Of a stretch of 64,000 nucleotides of DNA, positions 35,457-48,476 are shown piece after piece (the stretch's first letter is position 1; each line of letters begins with the position of its first letter). Source of the stretch: Asterella californica (Eukaryota > Streptophyta > Marchantiopsida > Marchantiales > Aytoniaceae); NCBI GenBank assembly GCA_036924285.1, contig JAYKYS010000014.1, forward strand, positions 10,664,001-10,728,000. The letters run 5' to 3'. The position numbers were made by a program, and so were the translations under genes. A model generated the notes under the pieces. It was not told where the DNA came from and ran no database searches. It saw only the letters and a list, made by a program, of their open reading frames with translations.

Positions 35457-36940
35457 CTTGTCGGATCACACTCACTGGCGATAAGCCTATGTCAACGCCT
35501 GGAGGCTCTTAGACGTCCAGCTCGAACCTCAAAACCCGAATTCTTCAGACGACAGGCCTCTACACAGGTCAGGTCTAGACACCACAATTTCCGGCACACA
35601 AGACTGTACAGGCAACTATAACAGACACTTTGAGAAAAGAAGTCTACAAACTGAAACAATCTGAATAAGTGTCGGCAGCTTGGGGGCGGTGAGCATCCCA
35701 GCAATCACGATAGAAGTTTCAGAGACCAACAAAAATATACTGCAAACCGATATGAGCTCCAGTGGATCCTAAGCTGCCCACTCCTCGTCTAAGCTCGCGA
35801 CTTCTTGCCCACCATAAGATACAGAAATTCCTCCAAGGGCGGCCGAGGGACAGAGACAATCTAGAATCCTGCTTTCTATATTCGACGCACAATCCGAAAC
35901 GTGAAACCTCGAGCGAGGGAGACGCTAGACTTCGATCCCTAATCGTCCCTTCCCGGTCTCCGCTTGTGGACGAGACCACAGCACACTCCAAGGGCCCGGG
36001 CTAGTAGTGCGACGCGTTGAGAAAACGGGAAGCAAGTTGAAGCGCGGAGCCATCCTCCGTTTGACTAGCAGGGAGAGGAGGGAGGGAGACGAGCAAATGC
36101 CACACGAAATCCGGAGAAAAGAAGTTAGAAAGAAATGAGCTAGTTAACGCCCAAGGATTTCCGCCCCTCTCGAGACGCATGTCTTCCTTACCTTGGTCTC
36201 AGTAAAATCGAGCACTAAAGTCATAGGACCAGCTTTTGTACATTCCGTCCGGCCCAGAATGGAAGGGACGAAGCGGGTGGACGGACGGCGTAAACTGACC
36301 GTTGTAGACGATGCCGCCTCTCCGAGCGGCAAATTTGAATTGCACAAATACGTTCTTCTGCACTTTGCACTCTGCGTTGCCTTTGTGGTCCCAACTGCTA
36401 CTATAGCTTGTAGACCATAAATAGCTGAACCTACGGGTCCTGGGCCGAGTATTGGTTCTGTACTGAATTATTATTCCTCTTCCGTTTTGGTTTTAGACAC
36501 CCATTATAAATGGGTGTCTCAACTTGATTACTTTTATAATTAGGTTTCCGTCAGAACTTCATCTTTTTGGTTTGGATTCTTATTCTCCACTTTTCTTCAG
36601 TGTTATGTATTCCAGTGTGATTCTTAGATTACACCAAGCGTGAACTGGGATCTGTTTTGAATTGCTTCTATTGATTAAATAGACTTTTAGATGTTTGTAC
36701 TATAGTAGTAATGCTTGGATTCCGTTTATAAGAAAACAATTCAACTTCTTAGTACCTGATGGTATGATTCACCTCGCAAAATTCTTTCAAAAACTAATTT
36801 ATCAATCGGTTTTTGAACTTTTTATTTGTAAGTGTAAATGAATAATTTTAAGATATGTATAATTAACAGGATGTAATTTTTTTGTCAAGCCAGCATACTT
36901 ACTCGTTCTCTATTATCGCCATATGTGTATAATCATTGCG
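35457..36940. other. Upstream region of the syntaxin gene
   Basis: Presumed promoter and 5' leader of the minus-strand syntaxin, GC-richer than the DNA beyond it. I see no clear TATA box. AGACACCCATT/AATGGGTGTCT at 36495-36519 is a perfect small hairpin. Open frames such as 36193-36420 show no family features. Confidence 0.45.
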
Positions 36941-36949
36941 TCCTTAAAT

Positions 36950-37370
<421 letters not shown>

Positions 37371-37508
37371 GTGTTGAGGTTTGAAGATATTTTGCTTCTC
37401 GCCATGCAAAGTTATAAATTTATTTTTGAAAATTGTTGGATATATTTGCAGAGTGTAAACATTTCTAGGTGGATGCTTGCGAGTATACTGCAGAGAGATT
37501 TCATAGTC

Positions 37509-38140
37509 TTAAAAGTGTGATTGATACACCACATGCCAATAGCTATTTGCATCCTTTCTTATTTGAGCTTCAGTTGTGAATATCAATATTTTTACAAATT
37601 GATCTCTTAGTGTTTGCTTTTGAGCATAGAGAGCTCTTTCCAACTTATACACATGGAAAGAAATTATGATTTTTGTAACCAAGTGACTATTCATGTAGAC
37701 TTCCTACTCAACTTTACTGAGAAATGCATTTTTGAAGTTCATCTTTTGCATCTTTCAACACTTTTGAGTAACAATTACTATTGCGGTTTCAGTGATTATG
37801 ATATTTGAAACTGGAGCAAATGTCTCTTCAAAATCCACCATGTTGTTATGCATAGCTCTTGGTTACCATCTGACATCGTACTTGCACACGATATCATTTG
37901 AGTTGCGTTTGACTTTGAAGATCCACTTGCAACTAATAGTCTTCTCACTCTTTGATAAGTTCATTATCTTATAAGTATGCTAGTGGTGTAGCACAGCAAG
38001 TTCAGCTCTCATAGCACGCAGTCAATTGGATGTGTGCATTGATTCCTCCGTAATCGGTTTTTGCTCTTGAAGAACTTTGATCATATATAGATGATATGCA
38101 GTACTCAAGAAAACTCTCATCCATGTATATACTAATATGA
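37509..38140 (-). pseudogene. Ty1/copia reverse transcriptase relic
   Basis: On the minus strand, in several frames, copia RT landmarks occur in the right order. These are WIFKVKR-like KVKRNSNDIVCKYDVRW, then DFEETFAPVS (about 37805-37840), a KNAFLSKVE block in place of KTAFLNGELE, and VYKLERALYAQKQTLR (about 37580-37650) in place of CKLKKALYGLKQAPR. Stops and frameshifts are many and the catalytic YVDD region is not seen. It is an old copy. Confidence 0.85.
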
Positions 38141-38189
38141 TGTTTTGGTCATTCATATATGAGAGATAGTTTGTGCACTAGTCACCTCT

Positions 38190-39470
38190 CATTGTAACCA
38201 ATATGACGGTATCCTATCGTAAGAATTGTGCACATCCAAGTTATGTATGAACATGCGAGGTGTCTGACTGTGGAGATATCATATGCAAGAATAAGACAAG
38301 AGAGGAAAACACACAACCATGAGAACAAACTCTTCCAATATCCAAACCTCACTTTATGTACATTTCCATTGTAACACAAAACTGAGGAACAGATGTAAGT
38401 CGTCTATAAACTGCATTCCAAATCTTTAATCAATTCTTCAAACTCAAACTTAAGACAAGAACCACCGAAACATAATCGAGAAGAAAAACACTCTTTTGCT
38501 AACAACAATCGTCACAACAACGTCTCGTCATCCAAACCTTGAATACTCTAAATAACAGCCACAACCACAACTTTATCGGCGTATCGATACATTGTATCGC
38601 TGTTCAATACAAATGATCAGATCACTCTAATCTAAACGAGAGTCGTGAGTGCAAACCACGTAGCTAAAGATATAGAAAATGCATCTCACTATCAAATACC
38701 TAAAATGACACACCGTCACCACTCAATATACAACTAGTCCGATGATCAGATCATCCTAACCCAGATGAGGGTCTTGAGTACTAACCACGTAGCTAAAGAT
38801 ATAGAGAACGTAACGCGCTGTCAAAAATCTAAAACCGCACCACCATCACCGCTCAGTGTACAACTAGTATGATGATCAGATCACCCTAACCCAAATGAGA
38901 ATCGTGAGTGCAAACCACGTAGCTAGCATATAGAGAGAGAGTTGTATCCAAAACTCAAAGTATGCACCAACTGTTATCCTATCGTTATGAATTTTGCACG
39001 TGAAATTTATCTACGAATACGCAATGTATCTAGCTATGGAGATATCGTGTGCAAGAACAAGACGAAAGAGAGACACAAAACTATGAGAACAAACTTTTCA
39101 AATATCCAAGCCTCGCTTTATGTCCACTTCTGCAGTAGTTTACAAAATTGAAGAATAAACACAAGTCGTATGTAAATTACACCTCAAAATCTTTAAATCT
39201 TGAACCCAAACCTAAGACAAGAATCGTCGAAGCGTCACAACGTCTTGTCACCTTAAATTCATTAATATCTTATGAATCAACAACAACCACAATATCATCA
39301 CGTATTGACGCTGCCGCTCGATATATCACTAGCTCAAATGGTCAGATCTCGCTAACCCAAATGAAGGTCGTGAGAGCAACCACGTAACTAATGATATAGA
39401 GAATACAACTCGATGTCAACACCAAAACCACATCACCACCACCACTCAGTATACAACTAGTCTGATAATG
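38190..39470. repeat. Nested tandem duplication beside the copia relic
   Basis: Two long related blocks (about 38205-38940 and 38975-39470) share TATGGAGATATCRTRTGCAA, ATGAGAACAAACT and CTTAAACAAG-like phrases. The first contains three units of about 130 bp (starting at about 38614, 38743 and 38873) with GATGATCAGATCA and AACCACGTAGCTA; the second has one. Given its position it may be LTR sequence of the copia element on the minus strand. The 1.86-kb insertion at 40084 shares part of this text. Confidence 0.7.
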
Positions 39471-40083
39471 TCAGTCAGTGATGATGTGGGCACCTCATCT
39501 ACTTCATTTGGACGCCTAGTGATGAACTTACGAGGTTCAGAAGATGGGAAAATCAAGCTATACTCTAGCTTACTATTATTGACTGGGTATTTGTAGTGTC
39601 TCAAGATTTCTCCTTTAGCCCATTGTAGCATAAAAGATTCCGTTCCTCAAGAAGATTTACACTAGTATCAATGCTCTAAGTTCTAAGATCTGTCCAAACT
39701 CACAAACACGTAGAATTTGCCTAGAAATCTCATCTTCTCACAAAACCACACGGCTTCCAGTCTTCCCACGACGACCAAAGTAATTCTCGGTTTCTAGAAG
39801 TTCAACTCGGCTTCTGATAACTCCAGAAGAATGTCCCTACTTCGTAGATGTCAAATTACACATGCTCCATATCACACATTGCTCTTACAATTTCCAAAGG
39901 GGTTAGATTAATCACAGAGTGTATGCTCCCTATAGCCTTCCCAAGCTTCTGCCTACGGAATCGGTCTTCCTGTAGCACTACAACGACATTCACCTCCACG
40001 GATACTCAATAGAAGTCTCGGAAATCAAATAAAAGAAGGTGGGAATATAAGAAGATGAGAGAAGATGAAGAAGAAGGAGACGT

Positions 40084-41941
40084 TATCGTGTCGGATATTA
40101 CGTGAAGGATGTCCAAGAAAACGCGAGGTTCCTGGCTGTGAAGATGTTGTGTGCTGAAACAGAGACAAGACAGAGAAAACAACCACGAAAACGAACACTG
40201 CGATATATACCAACTCCAAATGTATGTACACTGTAGGTTCTTTCTCCTAAGAGCACAGAACTGAAAAACATACCAGAGCGGTCTGTAACCTACTTCAAAG
40301 CTTCTAAAACAACCGCTTGAATCACAACCCTTCCCAAAATCACCGAAGCGTAGCTCAAAGCAAGAGAAACTTCCCTTTGCTAACAAACAGAGCCACAACA
40401 GTATCATGCGATCCAAACCCAAGTCTAAACCACATCCATGTACAAGTTCTTAGCTAAAGCTAGCTACCACAAGCTGTATATAGCCAACCAGAACTCTAAC
40501 GAACTCAAAAGAACAAAACATGTAGCGAAGAAACCAAAAAAGACCTATTTGTGAACTTCCTCCTTTCGCCAAACGGACTTCAGATGTCGATAAGGTCTCC
40601 TCCGCTGACTCCATTAACCCAAGAAACCTTCAGATCCGACTCCCAACAGCTGAGATATCGCCGATTTTTTATCGCAGGTGACCTAACCTCCAAAAACTCC
40701 TCCCTGTGGCTTAAAACTGCACACACCGCACAAACGGATCGTCTAAACTGATATTCGTCTTCCCTGGCAGATAAATCTAGCTGTCACGAACCCAATGAGA
40801 CTCCAAACAAGTCGTTTGGAGTTCCCCTTGCAAAACCACGCAAGAAATTTGGTCGCAGGTAGCAAAAAATTGACATAAATGGACTCCCTGCGGCTCAAAC
40901 TCGCTCATCTCACCCAAACTAACAATCCAATTCACGTACAGTCTTCTCTTATGAGTATATGAAGACTCCCTGATCGCTTAGGCACCAAGAACGAAGAGCT
41001 TGGCTCACCGATCGTGAAGAACAAACTAATCTCAGGTCGCAGACGAACGAAAATCTAATGTAAGCGCTTCCCTGCGAGTCAATTTCACTCAGAACTCCCA
41101 AACCGTCCGATGAAAACTCGTATCGTCTTCAATTTCCTGTAGAACTCGTTGTTTTGATCCCGATGGATCCAAGGACAACAAGTTTGGACTCCGGAACGGT
41201 CCGAACGGTCAAACTCTCCTTTACAGATAACTGAAAACTCAAAATCTGCTTTCTGCGTCTCAATTTCTCTCAGTACGCACTCCCCGATCCGTCTCTTCTC
41301 AAACCGTTTGAACCGTTAGCCTGCACAGATGTGAACCCAACGACGCCTTGCGCGCTTGCATTGGACTCCTAAATCTCCCGAACAGTTCGTTGACAGATCG
41401 TAGGCGCAAGCTAGCCCCTAAGCTGCCCCCTTGTCACAGTCTCTGTACGTACGAAGTTCTGTCCTATAATAATGAAGCAGGCCCCTTGCGTATTTGATAT
41501 AACGTCTGAAGCTGCAAATACCCAATCAGCAAGTAAACTAGGGCCTAGCTTGATTTTCCCTTCTTTCGAATCGCATAACTTCTCCAGTAGGTGTCCAAAT
41601 GAAGTAGACAAGATGCCCATGGAAAGCTGACAATGAGCTCTACCCAACTATGTGATGAAAGTGAAGATCCGAAGTTGTGCAAAAAGCCCGTAACCTGAGG
41701 CCTAGCTTGTTTTCTCCATCTTTCGAGTTTTGTAACTTCACCACTAGGCGTCCAAACGAAGTAGACAAAGTGCCTATGGAATGCTAACAAGTAGCTCTAT
41801 CCACTGATGCGATGAAAGCGAAGATCCGAAATGGTGCCAAAAGCCCGTAAGCAGGGACCTAGCTTGTCTTCTCTTTCTTGTCTTTGGAGCGACAAGCATC
41901 GAAGTTTGAATTTCAGATAGGACTCGATCCACGACACGACA
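40084..41941. mobile_element. Solo LTR-like insertion in element X copy A
   Basis: 1,858 bp flanked by ACGT on both sides (40080-40083 and 41942-41945). The ends TATCGTGTCG and CGACACGACA are nearly inverted, like TG...CA LTR ends with one change. Copy B has the empty site near 53994-54000. It encodes no protein that I recognise and contains 157-bp tandem repeats. Related fragments lie in inverse orientation at about 53090-53410 and 39476-39600. Confidence 0.75.
41544..41900. repeat. 157-bp tandem repeat in the solo LTR
   Basis: CCTAGCTTG recurs at 41544, 41701 and 41858, followed by CTTTCGARTC and AAACGAAGTAGACAA-like text, giving about 2.3 units. The inverse form is seen at 53100-53300. 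Confidence 0.85.
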
Positions 41942-42264
41942 ACGTCCAACCAAGAGGAAACAAGAGAAAAAAGTATAAATTAAGATTCCGACAGGCTTCT
42001 AGTCCAGATCTTGACTAACAAGCCATCCCTGCTTGTAGTAATTTGGAGAAGAAGACCAAAAATTTGCTTACAGTTACACAGTCTTCCAATCGAGGATGTC
42101 GTCTTCTGCTGTGAAAAGAAGGCTTCTTTCTTCTTTTGTCTTTGCTCCGACTACTCTGACTTCAAAGACCAATCTTCCATACGACAGTCCGTACGTGTAC
42201 CCGAAGTGCTCCACTGGATGAGACAAGCTTAGACTCCGCACAGCTTCTAACAATCACCGTCAGT

Positions 42265-42600
42265 TCTCCTCTCATTCTAGTGCCTCGGGTAGGACTAGAC
42301 ACTCAGCAGAAGTCGATTATGGTGAGAGAAGACGACTTCGACGACACAAAAGACGCGTCAGCACTGAGGAAGATGGGACCTATGAGTGTGTCTCGGAAGA
42401 GCACATCCTTCTTTATCATCCACTCTGGATCTCAGTCGGATTCACAAGATGACACGTCTAGCACCAGGATCGCACGGAAGACAGGTTATGGGACTACATG
42501 GAGGCTTCCGAAGACTCCAGAAGCCAAGACGTGGATTGATGTATTGACTGCAACTAGAAGAAGTGCAGCGAAGAGTACCTCTGGTGCGGCCGAGATGGCT
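42265..42600 (+). repeat. Inverted, displaced segment of element X
   Basis: The plus strand reads VREDDFDDTKDASALRKMGP and then SQSDSQDDTSSTRIARKT; the same peptide is encoded on the minus strand in copy B at about 56500-56200. In copy A this piece is missing from its proper place (between about 43708 and 43710) and sits here turned round. Confidence 0.85.
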
Positions 42601-42689
42601 ACCTCCTTGATGTTCGTAAGTTGGTCTTATGGTGTGGCTTCGGAAGACAACATAGGCTTTTGGGAAGCTGAGTCCACCTGTGTTTCTTG

Positions 42690-44300
42690 ACTCTTCTACT
42701 CCACTTGTTTGACGTTGGGAGCTGGGGTGACCTCAAAGTGGTCAGAGGTAATCACCTCCTCCACTCTAAACACATGGGAAGACACCTCTGCTTCTTGTCT
42801 TTCAGAAGACGTCTTGTCTTCCGAGGCTTCTGTGCTCTTCTTTTCAGCTTCCAACACTGTCACCACCAAGTGGACAGTGATGTCGAACTCCTCCTTGTCG
42901 AGATCCTTCCCAATCAATGGTCTTGGTGCATGAGAAGACGTAACGTCACGCTGGGGAATCGAGAGAAGATCATACAGAGTCTTCAGATCCTCAATCTGCC
43001 GATCCAGGTAGCGAAACATGCTCTCCTTGCAGTCCACTAACATCTCCTTGGAAGCATCATCCCATTCACGAGCGGGTAAGAATCTTTCTTCTTACGATGA
43101 AGTTGAACTTCTTCCAAAGTGCTTCTCCCATCTGTGTCATAATCTCCTTGGCTCGAGCTTCTACTTCTTCCCGCTGCTACTTCTCTGCTGCGGCTTCTCG
43201 CAATGTACATCAAGTCGTCTTCTTTTCTGTGAGACTAGTGAGCTTATCCTTGATCCGTAGAACTTCTTGCTCGCGCTGCTGAAGTCGTGTCTGCAACTCC
43301 TGATTGCTCTTTCGCAACACCGCCAACTCCTTGGCAGAAGTAGAAGCTTCCGTCTTGTACTTCGTTGCGATCTTCATCGTGGTGCAAAGGTTGGCTTCCA
43401 GCACTTCCAGCTTCTGCTTCTAGACCTCCTCTCTGTTGCATCAAGGTTTGAAGACTGAATCCAGGTTGTAGTGACTTCTCCTGAGCCATCGTGCACTTCT
43501 CCATCAACTCCATGGCTGGCTGGATCTCCGAATTAAAGAAGGTGCTGAACTCTTCCATCCGTCTTCTCGCAGAAAACAAGTTCATCCCCACTAATTGATT
43601 AGAGGCGTCTTCTTTGTCTTCCAGAGACATGGATGTCTCTTCTACCACCGTGGTCTTCTCTTTCTACGCACGAGAAGACGCTACTCTCAACATCTTCCGA
43701 GGTGGAAGCTGTCATGGCAGCTGTCCGGTCGTCTTTCTCTAAGGTCTCTTCCTTCACCTCTCTTTGTCTTGTTGGTCCATACTTGATCAACTGGTTCTCC
43801 GTCAAATCTCCTTTGGACACGTACAAATAACAGAAGAAGAGAGTAAGATGCCCTCCTGCTGGGATGCCCAAGTACACTAGCTTAGTCTGGATGTAGGTGT
43901 GGAAGAAGGCGTCCCAGTTGATGTATTATCCTTCCTATATAACTTCCAAGAACTCCACGTCTTGGTCTCCAAGGTATCTCACCTTCTAGGCCTTTCCCTT
44001 GGGAAAAAAATGAAGGTATAACTTCCTCAGAAGACGCTTCCTCGGCTCCTGGTAAGCTTCCACCTTCCATCCATTCCTCTCTTGTCTGTCTTCCAGGAAG
44101 AGGTATGTAGTACTTCCAGGTACATACCACTTTTCTGAGATCATCGGCAGTATCTTCTTCTCCAACTCATACCCGCGGTTCTTTGCTTCTGACCGATGAA
44201 AAGTCTTATACCACCACTCCATCGTCAAGGAAGCTGATCTTTCTCAAGCGACCCATGTCTTGACAAGTTTACGGTTGCGAGGAGGCAACGCTACCCAGAC
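42690..44300 (-). pseudogene. Coiled-coil ORF family member, copy A (unrecognised)
   Basis: Reading from 44300 downward in changing frames one finds MTMEWWYKTFHRSEAKNRGY, a lysine-rich part, and NWDAFFHTYIQTKLVYLGIP with LTENQLIKYGPTRQREVKEE. A spacer and a long coiled coil follow (ELAVLRKSNQELQTRLQQRE, about 43210-43404). It ends with acidic text (VFRVEEVITSDHFEVTPAPN, about 42780). Several stops and frameshifts prevent a full protein. It shares most text with copy B at 54942-57270, and domain order with the ORF at 49539-52315. I do not recognise the family; nothing in it is a known transposase, gag or enzyme motif. Confidence 0.6.
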
Positions 44301-44497
44301 CTCCTCCAGAATATCCTGGTCCGTGAGGTTCTAGTTCAACGTGAAGAAGTCGAGGCGCAACTCCTTGATTTAAGGTTTGGCCTCGGCTAACTCTGTTTGC
44401 GATAACACCAACCCTCGAGGATGCATCGACATGTTCGAGCTTCTGTTACACTAAACCACATACACTTGTTGTGAGCCTAAGGCTCAGTCTTTACCAG

Positions 44498-46390
44498 GTC
44501 TTTACTAGGTCCTCACAGTCCAGCTTCCACTCTCAGAAGATGAATCTAGTCTTCAAGAAGACAGTTATTCCGTCTTCGAGAATTCTAACAGTGTTTTCTA
44601 AGTACTTCCCGTCTTCCGAGCTATATCTAAGCAATCCTAACTAAGCAAAGCATCGCATGGATTCCTAAGAAGACAATCCACCTTGCACTTTATCCTACTT
44701 CCTAACAGAAGATGAGAAGATACGTGAGAAGTATAGTCTACGAAAGGTTCAAAAGAAGACTGAGAGCTCTTGCGGTGACAGTGGTCTCCAGGAGGACTCC
44801 TAGGACAGCTTCTGATTTATTGACGTACTCAAAAGACTCCCTGCAGCCAAGCTTCTCATCACTGGTCTCACCTGTCTTCGGCTTCCTACATGCATTCTAG
44901 CCTCGCAACAGACATGGAACATTCACACTATGTTTTTCGACTCTTCATCTCACATACACTCTCAAAAGAAGCTTGCCGCGTAATGAGAAGACATGACCCT
45001 CGTCCATTCTCTCCAGATTCTGCCAGCAAAGCTTCTCACAACTCCCTTCTAAGTTTTGGAAGAAGAAGGATCAGGCTGTTATGGCTCAGTTAGAAGAGAC
45101 TCACAAAGGACCCTCACGTCTTCTCGCGCATTCTGTCAACCTTTCCAATCTTCTAGTCTTTCTAGGAAGATGTGGATTTGAGAAGTCAAGAAGACTGGGA
45201 AGCACTAGCATGATTCTCAATTTCTTACTTCTTGAAACAATCATCAACTCTCTGTTTCACTCTAGATTCACATCAAGCCTCTCACAATTCAGTTCCAATC
45301 CAATCCAAGCTACTTGATGTGAATTTCAAACATTCGAGCTTCTATAAATGTCTAGACATTCAAACGAGTCTTCTGTCCATGGATTCGAGACATAAGCACA
45401 TTGGGGTAAGAAAATTGATGGATAAACCAAAGACTTCAAGACAAGTCGAGAAATGATCAAATTCGATTCTTTGGGAAGAGAGTGGGAAGAGGGTTGTCCA
45501 AAATTGGACAACGCTTCCGTGTCTAATTCTCTCAAGAGAAATTTCAAAGGAGGGAGGGAGAATAGATAAGCTTCATGCAAACAATCGAGGAAGCGTGGAA
45601 ACACATGAACATAAAGATGGAAACAATGAGAAAGAGAAAAGAAGCAAGAACAGTCTCAGTACTACGCTTCCAGAATGCGCTACGTTTTTGCTGTACTCTT
45701 CATATGTCTTATGTGCACACTGATTCGATTCTGCTCACAATGATTTTGCCCTTCTATGATCTTGCTCTCGCATTCGACTTCAAGCTGATGTCTGCAATCT
45801 TGAAGCTTCGAATCCTCGATTCTCAATTTCCAATCTTTGATGCTCAGAGGCTCTCAATCTTCGATGCCTTTGGGAACTCCAGCCTTCTTCTAATTCGAGT
45901 TCTCTTCTTGCTAGAAGACGATTGCTCTCAATTTCTCACTGACTCCTCTCTGCGTGTGGTTCCAGCGTCTTCCTCAATTTCAAATTTGAGTAGAGAAGTA
46001 TAAAACATGTATGGTGTCACTGCGTCTCTTCTCCTGATAGCTTTCCTGTCTACTCCTCGCATTTTAGATAAAGGCGCTGTCAATCCTGGTCCTACCTACT
46101 GCGGAGGTGGCTGTCCTTTAGATACACCACACACCTATTGGTTCACCTAGTTGGTGAGAGGTCGGTGCTTCTTGCAGTTACAGTCATAGTCTTCATGGGA
46201 AGACTTCACACTCTGTCTTCTATATCTCGTCTTCCGGAAGACATCTATTTTTTGGCTTCGGAAGAAGTTGATTTTTTCTCATGAATTCATCTTAAATTCA
46301 TCTTCCTGTTAAGAAAGATGTAAACTTAAATAATAAGGTTACCTCAATTATATAGAGACATCATTAGCTTAAATTTTTGGAAAATATCTC
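44498..46390. other. GAAGAC-rich region without a gene
   Basis: GAAGAC and GTCTTC recur constantly on both strands, even where no frame is open. A 142-codon frame at 45575-46003 (plus) has no recognisable features. Similarity to copy B of element X ends near 44497. Confidence 0.5.
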
Positions 46391-46399
46391 CAAACTTGT

Positions 46400-47754
46400 A
46401 ATTTGTGGGCACCACAAGTAGTTCTATAATAGATAAATATTACTTATACTTTCTTATGCATATGTTTGACACCTTTTCGTATAAAATTAACACTGTTATG
46501 TTATATATTTCGAGTCCTAATAAGTTGATAGTATGTTATTTATCTTGTTCAAGCACTTGTACGCTTGTGCAAGTGATTTCATACTTATCTATGTTGTTCA
46601 AAATACATAACTTTAGGTTTATCATGTGGATAGAGTTTAAACTCATGGGTTGTGCTTACATGTCACCATGCATGTTTTATAGCTTGTTTAAGTTATCTTT
46701 TAGAGTTACATGTCACTTTACATGTCTTCGTATGAAGTTTAAGGTTTACGTTGGCACTTTAGAGGCTTGACATATAACCTATGTGTGAAGTTAAGTTGCC
46801 ATGTGCATTGGGGGCACAAAAGGATAGGGAAGTGAAGCTATGAACTCCCATTGGTCCATTTTTATTTTTTGTGAAATCTTAAACTTGGAAGCATGGGTCT
46901 TAGGAGCAGTTCGAGCTTTTGGCAAAGGCATTGGAAGATTTGAGAGCATGGGGTGAGAGAGATCATCGTGTCAATCACTATCAGTGCAAATTTTGATCGA
47001 TTTGGAGCAATAAAGAGGGAGTTATGTCATATTGAAGTTCGGAGTGAGTCAGAATTGTATTAAAGTTGTTGATTTTGAGATTTTTGATGTCAATTGCAGC
47101 AGAATAGATATAATTGCTTCAAACCTTTGTGTTTGCATTCAATGTCAACAGAGCTACGACTATCAAAAAAGTTACATGTCATTGAGTGAGTGAATAATTC
47201 AAGGTGATCGTTGAAGCAGAAGGGGTATGAAAAGCTCTCAATCTATAGTAACAACTTTCAAGCTCGAGATCTAAAGAACCGTGTATAACCAGCCAGTCAA
47301 ATTTCGTAGGATTGTTTACCATGATGTAGACTACAAATCTTGTAAGAATGAAGGAAAGTTATCGAGCCAATTTTCTGTTCTAGGTCAAAGTAACCATCTG
47401 GGTGTCATAAATTGCCATGATTCTCATAGTAAAAATGTTTTTCTCCATATCCCAATGCTTAGATTTGATATCAAGCTGAAGTTTTGTAGGTGTGTTCAGT
47501 AAGCCTCCTTTACAAGTAAGGGAAGTTTCGAAGTCTAAACGCTCATGTGTTTCATATTCTTGAGTATTAAAGTTCACAGTCTGATCTTATTACTACCTGA
47601 TAGACTTGATTTTCGTTTTCAAACATAATAGAGGACCCAACAGACATGTGTGAGTGCTTATAGTGCCAAGTTGTAACATAAAGCCTACCTCTTGAGTAAA
47701 CAACCACAACCAAAAGTCCAACGCTTTCCTAGGTAGACGTATCACACGCCGACA
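46400..47754 (+). mobile_element. LTR of Ty3-type element (TGTCG family), diverged
   Basis: Similar along its length to the solo LTR at 50857-52138 (ATGTTTGACACCTTT, GAACTCCCATTGGTCC, CGCTTTCCTAGGTAGACG). It ends CACACGCCGACA at 47754, the family's CA end. TTGGTGAACTCGACGTG follows at about 47768, a plausible primer-binding site, and then gag. It thus appears to be a 5' LTR. Its left end is worn. Confidence 0.75.
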
Positions 47755-47827
47755 TATTTCTTTTTGGTGAACTCGACGTGAAAACTTAGGGTGGGAATTA
47801 TCTTGAGAGTGTTGCCAAATAAAAGAT

Positions 47828-48476
47828 CATGGTCAACCAAGGATCATCAAGTGGAAGTGCTGTTGCTACTCAACAACCTATTTAGTTTGATGATGCTACA
47901 ATGCATATGTTCTAAGCTTTTCATATGTTTATGCAGCAACAGTATAGCACAAAAAAGAAGGAGGTGTTAGCAACCAAGGTGTTACAATCAGTGGTGCACA
48001 AGATGACCAGTTCAAGAGGAGAGATATTTCCAAGTACGTGCGATACTATGCTAGAGAGATGGAGGTGAATAAGGTGTCTGAGAAGGACGTGGTGGAGAAC
48101 TTTAAACTTGCAGTTGTCCATGAGATTCGTGAACGTGTGAAGGAGCTCAAGGAGCAGCAAGATTCAGAGAGGGTGACCAAGAGAACATTCTTGGAGTGGG
48201 TGGTCAAACACCAACAAAGGTTTGTCTGCAAATGAGTTGTTAAGGGAGTTTGATCGTCAGTATGCTCAGCTTTCTAGGACAAAGAAGCTTACACTAGAGG
48301 TGAAGAAGACATAGCTTTTCTTACAAGCAGCAGATGTGACTATTCAGGAGAAGCTTGAGTTGTTGTTGGAAGACAAGAGCGAGGAGAGAGGATTAAAGAT
48401 TGATTGGAAGGAGGTTGAAGAAGATGTCTCTTTGCTGACCAAGAGATAGAGAAGAAGGGACAAAGTGGTGGTGAGT
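47828..48476 (+). pseudogene. Ty3-type gag relic
   Basis: Begins MVNQGSSSGSAVATQQ and continues, over stops and shifts, with KYVRYYAREMEVNKVSEKDV, VENFKLAVVHEIRERVKEL and TFLEWVVKHQQRF. DVTIQEKLELLLEDKSEERG and WKEVEEDVSLLTKR come next. This is the order of a plant retrotransposon gag domain. No Cys-His knuckle, protease or pol follows before the sequence changes at about 48480. Confidence 0.65.

Larger units (their letters stand above)
39598..44497 (-). mobile_element. Repeat-family element X, copy A
   Basis: Runs parallel to copy B at 53411-57296 with high similarity (e.g. CTTTAGYCCATTGKAGCATA, TTCTAAGATCTGTCCAAACT). It differs by an inserted 1,858-bp element (40084-41941), an inverted and displaced segment (42265-42600) and many small changes. 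It carries the decayed coiled-coil ORF at 42690-44300 on the minus strand. No terminal repeats or transposase were found, so its mode of spread is unknown; segmental duplication is an alternative. Confidence 0.7.

Noticed and set aside
36193..36420. 75-codon ORF upstream of the syntaxin
   Set aside because: No motif, no conserved start context, and it lies in the probable promoter of an opposite-strand gene.
43595..43830. Plus-strand ORFs over the coiled-coil pseudogene
   Set aside because: They are antisense shadows of the minus-strand family, which is recognisable in two other places.
45575..46003. 142-codon ORF in the GAAGAC-rich spacer
   Set aside because: Composition follows the surrounding repeat (Phe/Leu/Ser from CTTCTT text) and no family features are seen.
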